From contig NZ_BJDU01000005.1 in assembly GCF_005405305.1 (NCBI RefSeq), positions 1 to 64,000 of the forward strand: DNA of 64,000 nt, given 5' to 3'. Below the pieces are notes generated by a model that did no database searches, was not told the origin of the DNA, and worked only from the letters and a program-made list of their open reading frames with translations. Both the position numbers and the translations under genes were made by a program. Source of the DNA: Companilactobacillus formosensis. GTDB taxonomy: Bacteria > Bacillota > Bacilli > Lactobacillales > Lactobacillaceae. Of this stretch, positions 1 to 11,660 are shown one piece after another; positions within the stretch are counted from its first letter, which is position 1; every line of letters starts with the position of its first letter.

Positions 1-66
1 AATCGTGGTTATAAAGGATATTATATATGTCCTTTTTTAATTGGTATAAAAAAATCGCGCCAGTAG
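1..66 (+). CDS. 3' end of an unidentified plus-strand gene (partial)
   Basis: Frame 1 is open from the window edge to a TAG at 64-66 and would encode a 21-residue C-terminus ending in KKSRQ. A strong plus-strand terminator follows at 100-133, which fits a gene ending here. The visible residues match no family I can name. The open stretch is short enough to be chance, so this is only a plausible call. Confidence 0.3.
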   Translation, partial: NRGYKGYYICPFLIGIKKSRQ

Positions 67-99
67 AATTAATCTACCAACACGATAAAGTGTAGACCC

Positions 100-133
100 G
101 AGGATCGATTCTAAAAGAATCGACCCTCTTTTT
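100..133 (+). terminator. Rho-independent terminator
   Basis: A 13-bp stem (100-112 with 116-128, one A-C mismatch, loop AAA) is followed by TTTTT at 129-133. The T-run is on the plus strand only, so it ends a transcript entering from the left edge. Confidence 0.75.
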
Positions 134-161
134 GATTAGCGGAAATTAATAAATTTTTTAT

Positions 162-1019
162 TTAAAAGATATTCAAATGCATATCTTTCATTTTAATCTT
201 TAATTTTTCAAAAACTGTTTTGTTTTCACTGATACTTGAGATTACATATGCCTTGATGTAGTCCTCGTCAGTCTTTTGACCTTCACGAGTACCGGCATCT
301 GCCAAGTAACAATACATTTCATCGAGTTTGAACAAAGTTTGTTCTCTTCTAGCAATGAAAATACCTTCATTAGCATATTCCATAGCCTTTTGATTTTCTT
401 CAAGCTTCAATGACAAGTCTGCCATATTGCTGTAAATCAAAATACTGTCGTGGTAATTTTCATCACCAATCTTATCAAGACTTGATTTGATCAAATCTTT
501 GGCTTGATTGTAATAAACTCGAGCCTCGTCCATTGACTTCTTATTGATGTAGGCCTTAGCGGTAAAGACGTCGATCAAAATGTCATACATATCAACATTA
601 GCGATATTAACATTCATAGCCCGGTTGAAATCAAAAATAGCTTTGTCATAATTCTTGCTACTTACGTATTCAATCAATCCATTGAAGAAATGAATCAATT
701 TGATTTCTTGCTTGTTATTGACATTGATGTTTTTTAGTTTACCCAGTTTGTCACTGATGCCCTCGAAATCATCTTGATAAAATGATTTCTTAATGTCACT
801 AATGATGGAATATATTTGACTATCGTCATTGACGATTACAAGGTTCATTGTGATACCCAGTCTTTCACAAATGCGAACCAAAATTTCCATACTTGGAATC
901 TTGTCTTTTTTTTCAATCAGGCTGACAGTTGCCTGTGTACAAATACCATCAGCTAGCTCAGATTGAGAAATACCTCTGAGCTTTCTGTAGTGGCGAATCT
1001 TTTCACCTAAAATTTTCAT
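162..1019 (-). CDS. Rgg/PlcR-like HTH transcriptional regulator with TPR-type helices
   Basis: This is a 285-residue cytosolic regulator. An XRE-type helix-turn-helix occupies about residues 5-65, with the family pattern ISQSELADGICTQATVSLIE followed by an IPS turn. The rest is an all-helical region with spaced Tyr/Ala/Asn residues like the TPR repeats of RRNPP sensors (Rgg, PlcR, PrgX). Known members bind small secreted peptides and switch target promoters, but no cognate peptide gene is visible beside it. It is transcribed alone, after the gcvH-like gene and a weak terminator. A paralogue with the same layout lies at 25740-26564. Family call is firm; ligand and targets are unknown. Confidence 0.8.
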   Translation of the reverse strand: MKILGEKIRHYRKLRGISQSELADGICTQATVSLIEKKDKIPSMEILVRICERLGITMNLVIVNDDSQIYSIISDIKKSFYQDDFEGISDKLGKLKNINVNNKQEIKLIHFFNGLIEYVSSKNYDKAIFDFNRAMNVNIANVDMYDILIDVFTAKAYINKKSMDEARVYYNQAKDLIKSSLDKIGDENYHDSILIYSNMADLSLKLEENQKAMEYANEGIFIARREQTLFKLDEMYCYLADAGTREGQKTDEDYIKAYVISSISENKTVFEKLKIKMKDMHLNIF

Positions 1020-1072
1020 TCTAAACTATCCCCATTCATTTATTAATTCCATGGATAATTTAAACAGTTATT

Positions 1073-1102
1073 AAAAAATGTTGCAAGAAATAAGCAACGA
1101 TA
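1073..1102 (-). terminator. Weak terminator after the gcvH-like gene
   Basis: On the minus strand GTTGC and GCAAC form a 5-bp stem with a 9-nt loop, followed by ATTTTTT. The short stem suggests partial read-through into the regulator gene. Confidence 0.45.
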
Positions 1103-1122
1103 AAAAGATAAATTTTAAAAAT

Positions 1123-1419
1123 TTAATTATTTACTTCAAAGAACCATGCATCTTTTTCACTACCATTTAATAATTCAGGATTATCATTTAATTTATCGTT
1201 CACTTTAACGATTTTCCCGTCAACCGGTGATTCTAGCTCTATTACAGCCTTTTGGGCTTCAATTTCACCACTAGATTCGCCTTTTTTAATTTCAGAATCT
1301 AGATCAGGTAATTCAACATATTTGACATCCCCTAAAGCCTCTTGAGCCTCTTTAGTTAAGCCTATACGAGTTGTCTTGTCACCCTTTTTTATCCAGTAAT
1401 AATTTTTCTTTTCACTCAT
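1123..1419 (-). CDS. GcvH-like lipoyl-domain protein
   Basis: This 98-residue protein resembles the H protein of the glycine cleavage system. The lipoylation site is visible as EAQKAVIELESPVDG, with Lys57 as the expected acceptor. It is shorter than true GcvH (about 125-130 residues). No gcvT, gcvP or lipoate ligase is present nearby, so a role in glycine cleavage is unlikely. Known GcvH-like proteins in Firmicutes act as lipoyl carriers or relays, and that role is inferred here. It is the last gene of the mreB-rodA operon; its Shine-Dalgarno (AAAGGTAGGAA) contains the rodA stop codon, so translation is coupled. Confidence 0.75.
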   Translation of the reverse strand: MSEKKNYYWIKKGDKTTRIGLTKEAQEALGDVKYVELPDLDSEIKKGESSGEIEAQKAVIELESPVDGKIVKVNDKLNDNPELLNGSEKDAWFFEVNN

Positions 1420-1427
1420 AAAAATTC

Positions 1428-2630
1428 CTACCTTTGCTTAAAAGTACCATTTTCAAACATGTAACTCTTATGATGGAACCTCATCGACATCACTAATCCG
1501 ATACCGATCATATTACCTAACAGAGCTGACCCACCTTGCGAAATAAACGGCAGTGGAATACCCGTCAATGGCAATAATCCAACACTCATACCAATATTTT
1601 CGAAAACATGGAACAAAATCATCATAATTACACCAGTTGATACGTAAGCATAAAATTCATTCTTAGTATCAAAAGTAACTTGAACCATTTGATAAATTAA
1701 TAAGAAATAAAGCAAAATCAAAACACATGAACCGATAAAGCCAAAATTCTCACCGATAACGGAGAAAATCATATCGGACTCACGGACGGGAACATAAACG
1801 TTAGAAACGTTAAAACCTTTACCAAATAACTTACCAGACCCAATAGCTTTCATGTTCTGCCAAATCTGATAACCATTCTCTGACGTATCAGCCGAAGGAT
1901 TACGCCAACTATCAATACGGGCAAATTGGTAAGATCTGAAACCAAAATGTCCTAGGATCTGACGACCCCAATCAGTTGTAGCAAATAACAGAGCTGTTCC
2001 ACCGATAACGGCAACAATCAGAAAACCAGTTAAGAGGATTCGCCAATCGATTCCAGATACCAAAATCATTCCACCTAAGATGGCAACGAAAACCAAAATA
2101 GTACCGAAATCATTTTGTAATTTCAAAAGAACCATGACTGGTAAAGTCCACAAGAATAATTTGCCCAATAAGATAAAGTCGTTTTTTATGGTGTGAACTT
2201 GATATTCACTGTTATGATTCGTAATAACTTTCCCCAGCATCAATATATATGCCGGTTTCATTACTTCAGATGGCTGAAACGTAAACGATCCAACGGCAAA
2301 CCAACTCTTAGCACCAGTACTGGCAGCATACGAGCGGCTATAAAAAATCAAAACTAAAAACAGCAAAGCAATCCCGGCAAAATAAGCATAATTTGCCACC
2401 TGCCACAGTTGCTCCGCATCAAATTGCATGATGATTGCTATCCCAATTGCACCGATAACATACCATGCTAACTGTGAAACTACATTTCTTAATGGATTTT
2501 GTGAGTCTTGAATCGTAGCTACGTAAATAGACATTAGTCCAATCATCGCAAGCATCATTACAGAAAAAATAATTCCGTAATCGATTCGAGAATCCACATC
2601 ATTCTTTTTTCTATTTTCTCTTATTTGCAT
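1428..2630 (-). CDS. rodA: RodA, SEDS-family peptidoglycan glycosyltransferase
   Basis: This 400-residue polytopic membrane protein polymerises lipid II during side-wall growth, working with a class B PBP and the MreB cytoskeleton. SEDS signatures are visible: WFAVGSFTFQPSEVMKPAYI near residue 110, a GYQIWQNMKAIGSGKLFGKG loop, ESDMIFSVIGENFGFIG, and IPLPFISQGGSALLGNMIG near the C-terminus. Its place downstream of mreB/mbl and yidD favours RodA over FtsW. The ATG at 2630 has a good Shine-Dalgarno (GCAGGTG). Confidence in the family is very high, and in the RodA subtype high. Confidence 0.93.
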   Translation of the reverse strand: MQIRENRKKNDVDSRIDYGIIFSVMMLAMIGLMSIYVATIQDSQNPLRNVVSQLAWYVIGAIGIAIIMQFDAEQLWQVANYAYFAGIALLFLVLIFYSRSYAASTGAKSWFAVGSFTFQPSEVMKPAYILMLGKVITNHNSEYQVHTIKNDFILLGKLFLWTLPVMVLLKLQNDFGTILVFVAILGGMILVSGIDWRILLTGFLIVAVIGGTALLFATTDWGRQILGHFGFRSYQFARIDSWRNPSADTSENGYQIWQNMKAIGSGKLFGKGFNVSNVYVPVRESDMIFSVIGENFGFIGSCVLILLYFLLIYQMVQVTFDTKNEFYAYVSTGVIMMILFHVFENIGMSVGLLPLTGIPLPFISQGGSALLGNMIGIGLVMSMRFHHKSYMFENGTFKQR

Positions 2631-2641
2631 ATTTACACCTG

Positions 2642-2863
2642 CTAATGATTATGTAAATTATATTGCATTAACAATTCATTGATTGCATCGTCCAATTTTA
2701 CTGATTTGAATGGAGTATCATTACTTTCTACGAATGAAAGATAACGATCTCCATCTTTTTTGATGGTACCAATATATTTCTTACGATCCCAAAGTTCATA
2801 AGTCTCAGGGTCGCTACTGATATCTTTTAAGTTGATTTCAACTGTTTTTTTTCTATTAGACAT
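2642..2863 (-). CDS. DUF2969 family protein
   Basis: This is a 73-residue soluble protein of unknown function, found in lactobacilli next to rodA. I chose the internal ATG at 2863 (MSNRKKTVEINLKDIS) because AGGAAAG lies 6 nt upstream. The longer frame from 2917 would overlap yidD by 44 nt and has no ribosome site. The yidD stop TAG sits within this Shine-Dalgarno. The protein has a predicted short beta-rich body (WDRKKYIGTIKKDGDRYLSF) and no membrane segment. Its operon partners suggest a link to cell elongation, which is an inference. Confidence 0.8.
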   Translation of the reverse strand: MSNRKKTVEINLKDISSDPETYELWDRKKYIGTIKKDGDRYLSFVESNDTPFKSVKLDDAINELLMQYNLHNH

Positions 2864-2873
2864 TAAATCTTTC

Positions 2874-3167
2874 CTATTCTTTGTTATGAAATTTTTTGGC
2901 GATAATTTCATCTTCATATTTTTCCGGATGAGGATTTCTAAAAATAGTGAAATTATCAGGTACTGGGTCTACTCCACCACGAACAAAGGGATTGCAACGT
3001 AAAATACGTGCCAACCCCATAATCGTACCTAAAATTCCACCATGCTTTTTAACCGCATCAATAAAGTAAGTCGAACATGTTGGATAATAACGACAACTAG
3101 GTGGCAAAACTGGCGAAATAAATTTCTGATAAAAACGAACTATTCCAATTAAAAGTTTTCTTAGCAT
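2874..3167 (-). CDS. yidD: YidD membrane protein insertion efficiency factor
   Basis: This 97-residue protein has the DUF37/YidD signature: an amphipathic N-terminal helix ([15 protein letters not shown]), [11 protein letters not shown] with Cys25 and Cys31, and [15 protein letters not shown] with Cys58. YidD assists YidC-dependent insertion of inner-membrane proteins at the cytoplasmic face. It sits between epuA and the DUF2969 gene. Its AAGGTAA ribosome site overlaps the epuA stop codon, so translation is coupled. Confidence 0.93.
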   Translation of the reverse strand: MLRKLLIGIVRFYQKFISPVLPPSCRYYPTCSTYFIDAVKKHGGILGTIMGLARILRCNPFVRGGVDPVPDNFTIFRNPHPEKYEDEIIAKKFHNKE

Positions 3168-3171
3168 CTAA

Positions 3172-3354
3172 TTACCTTAAAAATTCAAACATGTGCATCC
3201 AAGTTCCTGGCCACAATACAGCTAGTGGGTTGGAACCACCTAAAGCTGATCCAATCAACATGCCTAAAACCAAGAAAATGAGCATTAATAGTAATACCCA
3301 ACCAATTTTTTTAAAAATATCATGACGATATTCTTTGCCAAAGTCTCTTTTCAT
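3172..3354 (-). CDS. epuA: EpuA-family small membrane protein (often labelled RNA polymerase subunit beta)
   Basis: This 60-residue protein has one hydrophobic helix (about residues 18-40, WVLLLMLIFLVLGMLIGSALGG) followed by a conserved tail, NPLAVLWPGTWMHMFEFL. This is the EpuA family, frequently mis-annotated as a DNA-directed RNA polymerase beta subunit. Its function is not established. In streptococci it lies between murA and the endA nuclease. Here it follows mreB/mbl, and an EndA-like gene is far away at 35511-36314. The Shine-Dalgarno AGGGTG overlaps the mreB/mbl stop codon. Confidence 0.75.
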   Translation of the reverse strand: MKRDFGKEYRHDIFKKIGWVLLLMLIFLVLGMLIGSALGGSNPLAVLWPGTWMHMFEFLR

Positions 3355-3362
3355 TTTTCACC

Positions 3363-4352
3363 CTAGTATTTTTGATGTTTTTCAATATGATCCAATAATA
3401 CACCTGTACCTAAAGCAACGGAATCTAATGGACTATCAGTCAAAAGAACTGGTACTTGAAGTTTTTCAGACAACAATTTGTCTAAATTCTTCAACAATGC
3501 ACCACCACCGGTCAACATGATACCTCGATCAATGATATCACCTGATAGTTCAGGAGGTGTTTGTTCCAAAACATTCTTAGCAGCAGCAACGATTTGGTCA
3601 ACACCATCACGAAGAGCTTCTTGAATCTCTACTTCATTTGTAGTGATTTCTTTTGGCAAACCAGAAACGATATCGATTCCACTAGCTGAAAATGTCTTAC
3701 TTTCATCAGCATCCATTACACAACCAATTTCAATTTTGATTTGTTCGGCTGTTCTTTCACCGATAATCAAATTGTGGTGTTGCTTAATGTAAGCTTGAAT
3801 AGCACTAGTCATCTTATCACCAGCGAAGCGAAGCGATTGACTAGTTACAATATCACCCATTGAAATGACGGCAATATCACTTGTACCACCACCAATATCA
3901 ATGACCATATTACCTTGTGGCTTGAAAATATCCAAACCTGCTCCAACAGCAGCAACTTTTGGTTCCAATTGAAGATAAACTTTACCACCACCAGCTTGTT
4001 CGGCTGCTTCGATAATCGATTTTTGTTCAACTGGCGTTACATTTGTTGGTGCACAAATCATAATTGTTGGTTTCGAGAAACGTCCACCAACATTTAGCTT
4101 TTCAATAAAATATTGAAGCATTTTTTCAGTAATATCAAAGTCAGCAATTACACCGTCTTTTAAGGGACGTATAGCTTTAATGTTAGCTGGAGTTCTACCA
4201 ACCATCATATAAGCGTCTTTACCAACTGCTACTACATCATTATTATTTGTATTGATTGCCACAACTGAAGGTTCATTTAAGACGATTCCTTCACCTTTGA
4301 CATCAATCAGTACATTTGCTGTACCTAAATCAATTCCTAGATATTTCGACAT
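3363..4352 (-). CDS. mbl: MreB/Mbl rod-shape actin homologue
   Basis: This 329-residue bacterial actin forms membrane-associated filaments that guide lateral wall synthesis. Visible nucleotide-binding motifs are LGIDLGTANVLI (phosphate 1), VIDIGGGTSDIAVIS (phosphate 2) and TGGGALL (adenosine). The ATG at 4352 is preceded by GGAGGA and begins the usual MSKYLGIDLG; the longer frame from 4442 is rejected. A terminator separates it from murA upstream, so it probably has its own promoter (TTGGCA at 4412-4417 and TATGAT at 4387-4392, minus strand, 19-nt spacer, imperfect). It leads a coupled operon through rodA. Whether it is Mbl or MreB proper cannot be settled from one copy. Confidence 0.9.
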   Translation of the reverse strand: MSKYLGIDLGTANVLIDVKGEGIVLNEPSVVAINTNNNDVVAVGKDAYMMVGRTPANIKAIRPLKDGVIADFDITEKMLQYFIEKLNVGGRFSKPTIMICAPTNVTPVEQKSIIEAAEQAGGGKVYLQLEPKVAAVGAGLDIFKPQGNMVIDIGGGTSDIAVISMGDIVTSQSLRFAGDKMTSAIQAYIKQHHNLIIGERTAEQIKIEIGCVMDADESKTFSASGIDIVSGLPKEITTNEVEIQEALRDGVDQIVAAAKNVLEQTPPELSGDIIDRGIMLTGGGALLKNLDKLLSEKLQVPVLLTDSPLDSVALGTGVLLDHIEKHQKY

Positions 4353-4418
4353 ACTATATCCTCCAAAATCTGAACACAAAAAGTATATCATAACCAGCCT
4401 AATCATTAAATTGCCAAT

Positions 4419-4446
4419 AAAAAAAGAAAGTGGTTTTTCCACTTCC
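4419..4446 (-). terminator. Terminator between murA and mbl
   Basis: On the minus strand GGAAGTGG and CCACTTTC form an 8-bp stem with one G-U pair, followed by TTTTTTT. It separates the DUF1146-murA transcript from the mbl-rodA operon. Confidence 0.8.
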
Positions 4447-4457
4447 TTAAGCGAACT

Positions 4458-5780
4458 TTAAGCCAATTTTGTAACACTTGGTATTGTATTCAATACTAAT
4501 CTTTCTCTACCAGATTCATCGATTGAGACTCTTCTGATCTTAGCACCTAAATCTCTTAACTTTTCAGTGAAATGATAATATCCACGGTCCAAATATTGAA
4601 GGTTAGATACTCTAGTCTCACCTTCAGCGACTAATCCTGCTAATACTAGTGCTGCAGCAGCACGTAAATCAGTAGCAGCAACGTTAGCACCACTTAATTG
4701 CGCTGGACCAAACATAATAACTGAATTACCTTCAATCTTATAGTCGGCCTTCATTTTTCCAAATTCTGGGAAATGCATAAATCTATTTTCAAAGACTGTT
4801 TCTGTCATAACTGTAGTTCCCACGCTTAATAATTGAGCCAAAGTCATTTGAGCTTGCATATCAGTTGGGAAGCCAGGATGTGGCATTGTTTTAACATCAA
4901 CAGGTTTTAATTGATTAGTTCCGACAACATGAATTCCTTCGTCAGTTTCTTCAATTGAAACACCCATTTCAATCAATTTGGAAATCAAAGGACGATTGTG
5001 AGCACCAACAGCATCCTTAATAAAGATATCACCATTCGTTACAGCAGCAGCGACCATGAAAGTACCAGCTTCAATACGATCTTGCATAATTGAATGTTCA
5101 CATCCATGTAGAGCAGATACTCCTTTGATTCTTACGGTATTAGTACCAGCTCCTGTAACATCTGCACCCATCTTGCTCAAAACATTAGCAAGATCAACAA
5201 TCTCGGGTTCTCTAGCAGCATTGTCGATGATTGTTTCGCCATCAGCTAGTGTGGCTGCCATCATAATATTTTGTGTTGCACCAACACTTGGAAAGTCTAG
5301 ATAAATGTTAGCTCCGTGTAAACCATCAGTTTTTGCGTCAATGAAACCGCCTCTTTGACTGAATTGTGCACCCATTGCTTCTAGTCCCTTAAGATGCAAA
5401 TCTATCGGTCTAGAGCCAATTGCACAGCCACCAGGCATTGCAACATGTGCTTCCTTGTTACGAGCTAGGAGAGGTCCTAAGACGACGATTGAAGCACGCA
5501 TCTTATCAACTAGATCTTCTGGTGCAGTTGTAGCAGTTCCATTAGATGTATCAACAGTCAAAATCTCATCAGCCTCATCATAAGAAACTTCGGCATTTAG
5601 AGCTTTTAAAACTTTAGACATCGTTATAACGTCCGATAACGGAGGGATATTAGTCAAGAAGGTTTTACCTTTTGATGCTAAAATAGTCGCCGCTAAAATT
5701 GGTAAAGCGGCATTTTTTGCACCTTCAATTCTGACAGTTCCTTTTAATTGCGTAGGTCCATTAACGATTATTTGTTGCAC
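4458..5780 (-). CDS. murA: MurA, UDP-N-acetylglucosamine 1-carboxyvinyltransferase
   Basis: MurA transfers enolpyruvate from PEP to UDP-GlcNAc, the first committed step of peptidoglycan synthesis in the cytosol. Signatures are [18 protein letters not shown] at the N-terminus, [15 protein letters not shown] with the active-site Cys (about residue 119), and the repeated EPT-fold loops. The longest frame starts with TTG at 5795, but that codon lies inside the GGAGGAG ribosome site. The GTG at 5780, 6 nt after it, is the likely start, giving 440 residues. The Cys predicts the usual fosfomycin-sensitive type. It follows DUF1146 and precedes a terminator. Confidence 0.95.
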   Translation of the reverse strand: MQQIIVNGPTQLKGTVRIEGAKNAALPILAATILASKGKTFLTNIPPLSDVITMSKVLKALNAEVSYDEADEILTVDTSNGTATTAPEDLVDKMRASIVVLGPLLARNKEAHVAMPGGCAIGSRPIDLHLKGLEAMGAQFSQRGGFIDAKTDGLHGANIYLDFPSVGATQNIMMAATLADGETIIDNAAREPEIVDLANVLSKMGADVTGAGTNTVRIKGVSALHGCEHSIMQDRIEAGTFMVAAAVTNGDIFIKDAVGAHNRPLISKLIEMGVSIEETDEGIHVVGTNQLKPVDVKTMPHPGFPTDMQAQMTLAQLLSVGTTVMTETVFENRFMHFPEFGKMKADYKIEGNSVIMFGPAQLSGANVAATDLRAAAALVLAGLVAEGETRVSNLQYLDRGYYHFTEKLRDLGAKIRRVSIDESGRERLVLNTIPSVTKLA

Positions 5781-5808
5781 AATATTCTCCTCCAAAACCT
5801 GGGATCAT

Positions 5809-6039
5809 TTAAAAAAGTAAGGTTATATTTCGAGCTAAACTAAAAATACTCATGAAAAACGAACTAACTGTATAACCTAGAGCGATTGCGATAAACGCTA
5901 CAAGTAATTGTAACATTTTAGGGTTGGTTTTGTTATAAATCTTTTTCCAATCAACCACTTGCAACACGTTGAAGCTGATCCAAATAAATATAACATGACT
6001 TATAAGCGTTATTATGGCATTTATTCCGATATTTGTCAT
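5809..6039 (-). CDS. DUF1146 (YwzB-like) small membrane protein
   Basis: This 76-residue protein has two hydrophobic segments (about residues 5-27 and 43-65) separated by a basic loop with VDWKKIYNKTNPK. DUF1146 genes lie between the ATP synthase operon and murA in many bacilli and lactobacilli; function is unknown. The ribosome site is AGTGAGG. The gap upstream has a possible promoter with TTGACT (minus strand, 6096-6101), and the atp terminator precedes it, so it probably starts its own transcript with murA. Confidence 0.8.
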   Translation of the reverse strand: MTNIGINAIITLISHVIFIWISFNVLQVVDWKKIYNKTNPKMLQLLVAFIAIALGYTVSSFFMSIFSLARNITLLF

Positions 6040-6123
6040 TTTATAAACCTCACTTTTCTAGATAGTAACATTTTTACTTAATTTATTCTGCTTACAGTCA
6101 AATACTTTAAAATTATTTAAAAC

Positions 6124-6151
6124 AAAAAGGATTAGGTTTCCCTAATCCTTT
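6124..6151 (-). terminator. Terminator of the ATP synthase operon
   Basis: A perfect 11-bp stem (AAAGGATTAGG with CCTAATCCTTT, 4-nt loop) is followed on the minus strand by a T-run. It lies directly after atpC. Confidence 0.9.
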
Positions 6152-6154
6152 AAG

Positions 6155-6583
6155 TTAATTTCTATGCGAACTTACGTTAATTCTATTAATAGCCTTACGC
6201 AAGGATACTTGAGCACGAGCCAATTCATCAACGTTGTGTTTCTCTTCCGCAACTTTGATAGTATCTTCGGCCTTTTGCTTAGCATATTTTGCACGTCTTA
6301 AATCAATGTCTCTAGCTCTCTCAGCACTGTTGGCGACGATTGACACTAGATCATTGCTAAACTCCAAGAACCCGCCATTTACAGCGATTGAATCTTCATG
6401 ATGGGGCTTATCCACACGACGGACACGAACCTCATCAATAACCAAAGGAGCGATAATTGGAGCATGGTGAGCCATAACACCAATTTCACCATCAATGGTA
6501 CTTAAAACAACGAGTTTTGCATGATGATCATAAACAACACCATCGGGAGTAACAATATTGACCGTCATAATGTTTTCAGCCAT
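6155..6583 (-). CDS. atpC: ATP synthase epsilon subunit
   Basis: This 142-residue F1 central-stalk subunit couples rotation to catalysis and inhibits ATP hydrolysis. It has the expected N-terminal beta-sandwich (MTVNIVTPDGVVYDHHAKLVVLST, GEIGVMAHHAPIIAPL, NGGFLEFSNDLVSIVA) and a two-helix C-terminal region (RRAKYAKQKAEDTIKVAEE and onwards). It is the last gene of the operon, preceded by GAGGAG and followed by the operon terminator. Confidence 0.96.
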   Translation of the reverse strand: MAENIMTVNIVTPDGVVYDHHAKLVVLSTIDGEIGVMAHHAPIIAPLVIDEVRVRRVDKPHHEDSIAVNGGFLEFSNDLVSIVANSAERARDIDLRRAKYAKQKAEDTIKVAEEKHNVDELARAQVSLRKAINRINVSSHRN

Positions 6584-6600
6584 ATTATCTCCTCCTATCG

Positions 6601-8067
<1,467 letters not shown>

Positions 8068-8072
8068 CTAAA

Positions 8073-8990
8073 CTATTCAAGTGCAGCAGCACCACCGATA
8101 ATTTCGGTGATTTCTGTTGTAATTTGAGCCTGACGAGCACGGTTATAATGTAATGACAAACTTGAAATAAGATCGTCAGCATTATCACTGGCACTCTTCA
8201 TGGCTGTTACAGAAGCGGCATGCTCTGCTGTTTTTGCATCCATCATTGCTCCTAAAACTAAACACTCAATATATTGAGGCACAATTGCAGATAGAACTGC
8301 TTTAGGGTTTGGTTCTGTGATGTATTCAGTTGCAACTTGTTGTTCTTCTGGTGTAACGTCATCAGGATCTGCCAATGGCAAAAGTTTCTGATTTGTAAAC
8401 TCAGAAACCAACGAGTTAACGTGATGGTTATGACAAATATCAATTTCATCGAACAATTCTGCTTGATACATTTGTAGAATCGTCTTCATGATTGGAGTGA
8501 TATCTTTAACCGTTGGAATATCAGGTAAACCACGATATTCATACGATACGTCATATCCACGTGCCTTGAAGAATTCTGTTCCAGTAGCACCTAAGGAAAT
8601 GATAGTAAATTTACTTTGATCACCATGATACTTCTTTTCGAATAATTCCATCATAGCTTTCAAAATATTACTATTGTATCCACCAACAAGACCACGGTCA
8701 CTAGTAATAACGACATAAGCGGTCTTTTTGACTTCACGAACTTTTAGAAGACTGTTTAGACTCAATGGATCATCGGAGTCATCAGCGATTGACAATTCTT
8801 TGAAAACATCAGCTGCTTTCAAATGTCTAACAATATCTTCAACCTTTTTTTCATACAATTGATAAGCAATAGATTTCTTTTCAATACGAGAGAGTTTAGC
8901 ACCAGATACCATTTGCATGGCCTTTGTGATTTGACCGGTTTTCTTAGTAGAAGAAATTCTTCTTTTAATATCCATAAGGGACTCAGCCAT
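8073..8990 (-). CDS. atpG: ATP synthase gamma subunit
   Basis: This 305-residue rotor shaft of F1 has the conserved N-terminal helix (MDIKRRISSTKKTGQITKAMQMVSGAKL) and C-terminal helix (NADDLISSLSLHYNRARQAQITTEITEIIGGAAAL), which form the coiled coil inside the alpha/beta ring, and the SDRGLVGGYNSNI core motif. It is slightly longer than the E. coli protein because of an insertion near residues 80-95. AGGAGG precedes the ATG. Confidence 0.97.
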   Translation of the reverse strand: MAESLMDIKRRISSTKKTGQITKAMQMVSGAKLSRIEKKSIAYQLYEKKVEDIVRHLKAADVFKELSIADDSDDPLSLNSLLKVREVKKTAYVVITSDRGLVGGYNSNILKAMMELFEKKYHGDQSKFTIISLGATGTEFFKARGYDVSYEYRGLPDIPTVKDITPIMKTILQMYQAELFDEIDICHNHHVNSLVSEFTNQKLLPLADPDDVTPEEQQVATEYITEPNPKAVLSAIVPQYIECLVLGAMMDAKTAEHAASVTAMKSASDNADDLISSLSLHYNRARQAQITTEITEIIGGAAALE

Positions 8991-9007
8991 TATTTAAACC
9001 TCCTGTA

Positions 9008-10567
<1,560 letters not shown>

Positions 10568-11116
10568 TTAATTATTAACCAATAGTGTTCTCTTGATGTC
10601 ATTAAATCTCTTAACAACACTACCATCGATAACTTGATCTCCCACACGGATCACAACTCCACCGATAATAGTAGGATCGACTATTTTCGTTAAATTTACT
10701 TTATTTACTGAAAATCTCTCTTTAATTACGGATTCAAGATGACTGATTTGTGCTTCATCCAAGTCAATCGCTGTTTTAACTGTTGCTTCAACGATACCGT
10801 TAACTTCATCATATTTTTCAATGAATGCATCAGCAATATCAGTAACACAGTCCATACGATTGTTGTCAAAAACTAATCCCAAGAAATCTTGCATCAATTC
10901 ACCAAATTGGCTCTTCAATGTATCCAAAATTTTGATCTTTTCAGTGCGAGAAATAGAACGTCCCGCAAGAGCAAAGCTCAAGCTAGGATTTTCTTCATAG
11001 ACAGTTTTCAAAGACTTTAAATCTTCAAGTACTTCTTCTATGGAATTTTGTTCTTCGGCTACTTCAAAAAGTGCCTTACTGTATCGTTTTCCCACTTGAA
11101 ATTTACTTAGTTTCAT
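10568..11116 (-). CDS. atpH: ATP synthase delta subunit
   Basis: This 182-residue protein links the F1 crown to the b-subunit stalk. It has the helical N-terminal domain (VGKRYSKALFEVAEEQ) and the conserved C-terminal stretch DPTIIGGVVIRVGDQVIDGSVVKRFNDIKRTL. It overlaps atpF by 14 nt, which suggests translational coupling. Confidence 0.95.
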   Translation of the reverse strand: MKLSKFQVGKRYSKALFEVAEEQNSIEEVLEDLKSLKTVYEENPSLSFALAGRSISRTEKIKILDTLKSQFGELMQDFLGLVFDNNRMDCVTDIADAFIEKYDEVNGIVEATVKTAIDLDEAQISHLESVIKERFSVNKVNLTKIVDPTIIGGVVIRVGDQVIDGSVVKRFNDIKRTLLVNN

Positions 11117-11621
11117 TTACCGTCAACTCCTTAATATAAGAGTCGATTAGTGACTTTTGATCGTCTGCATTAAGTTCTTTAGAAATAACTTTTGAAGCAA
11201 TTTCCAAAGACAAGTTTGCAATGTCATTTTGAGCATCTGACAACGCATCTTGTTTAGCCTTAGCTGCATCAGATTTAGCTCTTTGTCTTAATTCTTCAGC
11301 TTCGCTATGAGCATCGGATACGATAGACTTCTTTTGAGTCTCACCGCTTTCCTTTGCTTTGTTAACAATTTCAACTGCTTCAGCACGTGAATTTTTAAGA
11401 GCATCTTCACGTTCTTCAGCCAACTTTTTAGCACGTGTGCGTTCCTGATCCGCATAATCAAGATCGCCAGTAATCTTTTCAGATCTGGCATCCATCATTT
11501 TTGTAACAGGACCCCAAGCAAAATGTTTTACTAAGAGTGCCAAAATGATGAAAGAAATAAGAATGAAAAGCATGTCACCCAAAGCTACTTGACCAGCTCC
11601 GAGAACTAATAAACCTGCCAA
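11103..11621 (-). CDS. atpF: ATP synthase b subunit
   Basis: This 172-residue peripheral-stalk subunit has one N-terminal membrane helix (about residues 12-32, LGDMLFILISFIILALLVKHF) and then a long charged coiled coil rich in Lys, Glu and Ala. The start is TTG at 11621, supported by AAGGAG about 9 nt upstream. It follows atpE after an 85-nt spacer that can fold into a hairpin. Confidence 0.95.
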   Translation of the reverse strand: MAGLLVLGAGQVALGDMLFILISFIILALLVKHFAWGPVTKMMDARSEKITGDLDYADQERTRAKKLAEEREDALKNSRAEAVEIVNKAKESGETQKKSIVSDAHSEAEELRQRAKSDAAKAKQDALSDAQNDIANLSLEIASKVISKELNADDQKSLIDSYIKELTVNETK

Positions 11622-11660
11622 TATTCTTCACTCCTTCCTTTCTAATAAATACATAGCATT

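Noticed and set aside
1123-1419. Glycine cleavage H protein
   Set aside because: Too short, and no gcvT/gcvP nearby; called GcvH-like instead.
3172-3354. RNA polymerase beta subunit, the usual database label
   Set aside because: A 60-residue single-helix membrane protein has no RpoB feature; it is the EpuA family.
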